DNA of 5,150 nt from Actinomycetota bacterium (GTDB lineage Bacteria; Actinomycetota; Humimicrobiia; Humimicrobiales; Humimicrobiaceae). The stretch covers positions 1 through 5,150 of the forward strand of contig JAMCVO010000501.1 of assembly GCA_023475715.1 (NCBI GenBank), read 5' to 3'. Positions within the stretch are counted from its first letter, which is position 1, and the number at the start of each line of letters is the position of its first letter. Below are positions 4,275 through 5,150 of the stretch, piece after piece. The position numbers and the translations under genes were made by a program. The notes under the pieces were generated by a model. That model was not told the DNA's origin. It ran no database searches and saw nothing but the letters and a program-made list of their open reading frames with translations.

Positions 4275-5150
4275 TCAATGGAAGCAGATGCAGCACATAC
4301 CTGTCGGTGGACCACGTAAAATCAACAATCGCACCAAGTGAAAGAAACAATACGATAAATCCGGCGGCAATAAATACAAAAAAAATCCAGTTAAAATTTT
4401 TAAATAATTTTTTGACATTAAAAATAAAAAAAATAAATAAGACTCCCCATAGTACGCCATAGGAAGAGCCAAGATAAGCCCTGGTTGAATCAAAAGCAGA
4501 AAAAATAAGCTCTGAAAATAATGCTTTCAAAGCCTGACTTAAGCTGAAGATTCCCTGACCAAAAATATTATTTTGCTGTCCACCAGTTAGAACAGACAGC
4601 CATTCCCTGCTTAAGAACTGGATATTGAGTTTGTACTTTAGAACTATCCAGACAGTCATCAACAAGAGGGAAAGCAATATGGGTGTTACTATTGCCAGAA
4701 TTGGTCTGAAATAAAAATTTATTTTTTTAAATTTGCTGATTGGCGGAGCTACTGCTTTGCCAGTTTCAGTTTTAAAAGACTTATAAGCCTTCTTATTCCT
4801 GATCATAAAGACTATATTTAAAACCAAATTAATTATCAAAAATATTGGCAGAAAGAATAATCCTTCACTTCTAACCTGAGCAAGTATTCCAAAAAAGATT
4901 GTTGACAGCAGAAGATAATTCCTGGTTTCAGGATCAATGGCTGTTACTGAAATATCTTGCGGCATCGACAAATGTATCCGGGATGTTCCTTTAATATAAT
5001 TATAAAAAAAGTAGACGGCAAGCATTAAGATAATTGCAAAGAGCAGGTTTGTATATTCTATATAGCCATGATCCATAACCACAGGCAATGCTGAAAAAAT
5101 AAAAATATAAATAATTGTTATAACTCTGTTGTATCTTTTGTTTAAAAGGT
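4240..5150 (-). CDS. Multi-pass membrane protein, probable GT-C (GT39/PMT-like) glycosyltransferase, 5' partial
   Basis: The reading frame is open from the right window edge, so the N-terminal half lies outside; the TTG at 5088 is not needed as a start. Hydrophobic segments include ITIIYIFIFSAL just upstream of 5088, and then, numbering from 5088, about 13-31, 58-97, 127-151, 208-224, 233-255 and 263-279. EYTNLLFAIILML, QVRSEGLFFLP (71-81) and WSTDRYVLHLLPL (259-271) resemble conserved stretches of lipid-linked-sugar transferases with the GT-C fold. The catalytic acidic loop of such enzymes would lie upstream of the window and is not visible. The frame ends early at 4240 with a short tail (YNLPA), while a better C-terminus continues in another frame to 4173. 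The family call rests on topology and a few motifs, so a polymer-forming or other polytopic enzyme is possible. Confidence 0.65.
   Translation of the reverse strand, partial: LLNKRYNRVITIIYIFIFSALPVVMDHGYIEYTNLLFAIILMLAVYFFYNYIKGTSRIHLSMPQDISVTAIDPETRNYLLLSTIFFGILAQVRSEGLFFLPIFLIINLVLNIVFMIRNKKAYKSFKTETGKAVAPPISKFKKINFYFRPILAIVTPILLSLLLMTVWIVLKYKLNIQFLSREWLSVLTGGQQNNIFGQGIFSLSQALKALFSELIFSAFDSTRAYLGSSYGVLWGVLFIFFIFNVKKLFKNFNWIFFVFIAAGFIVLFLSLGAIVDFTWSTDRYVLHLLPLTYLWILYNLPA

Noticed and set aside
4275..4493. Minus-strand open frame of 72 codons inside the membrane protein gene
   Set aside because: It overlaps the conserved WSTDRYVLHLLPL region in another frame and has no independent start signal. 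The same frame becomes meaningful only downstream of 4275, where it provides the proposed C-terminus.

Overview
The window is AT-rich bacterial DNA. It shows sigma-70-like promoters, Shine-Dalgarno sites, a FadR/FCD-type GntR regulator, an RbsC-type sugar ABC permease and non-ATG starts. The base composition and gene mix would fit an anaerobic, low-GC lineage such as a Firmicutes relative or an Atribacterota-like sediment bacterium. That placement is inference only; nothing here identifies the organism.

Layout. On the minus strand, positions 1-1581 hold the start of a sugar-uptake operon. A GntR/FCD regulator (871-1581) is followed 22 bases later by an RbsC-family permease (848-75). The permease is broken: after about 243 good residues its sequence changes abruptly, in a different frame, into a piece of the first nucleotide-binding domain of an RbsA/MglA-type ATPase that runs off the window at position 1. 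Either a deletion removed the permease 3' end and the ATPase 5' end, or the assembly is chimeric.

Positions 1582-1796 form a divergent control region. It contains a strong promoter for the regulator, with a GntR-type operator at the predicted transcription start. A second strong promoter faces the other way, with a 20-bp inverted repeat over its -10 box. The two halves share copies of the same short motif, CTGTATT/AATACAG.

The plus-strand gene at 1797-2924 is an orphan AAA_14/DUF4143 ATPase whose mRNA looks leaderless. It ends in a 15-bp-stem hairpin that overlaps its last codons and probably serves as a bidirectional terminator.

On the minus strand, 5150-2992 carries a two-gene unit. A multi-pass membrane protein resembling a GT-C glycosyltransferase is cut by the right window edge and probably frameshifted near its 3' end. 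It is followed by a membrane-anchored metallophosphoesterase. If the frameshift is corrected, the first gene's stop codon overlaps the second gene's TTG start as TTGA, which suggests translational coupling. The phosphoesterase has two repeat-derived insertions and lacks the usual Asn of the GNHD motif.

I found no RNA gene, CRISPR array or complete mobile element, and no clear evidence for a wholly new multi-gene system. The most notable signals are the shared-motif divergent control region, the broken ABC operon, the probable frameshift, and the repeat-expanded phosphoesterase.
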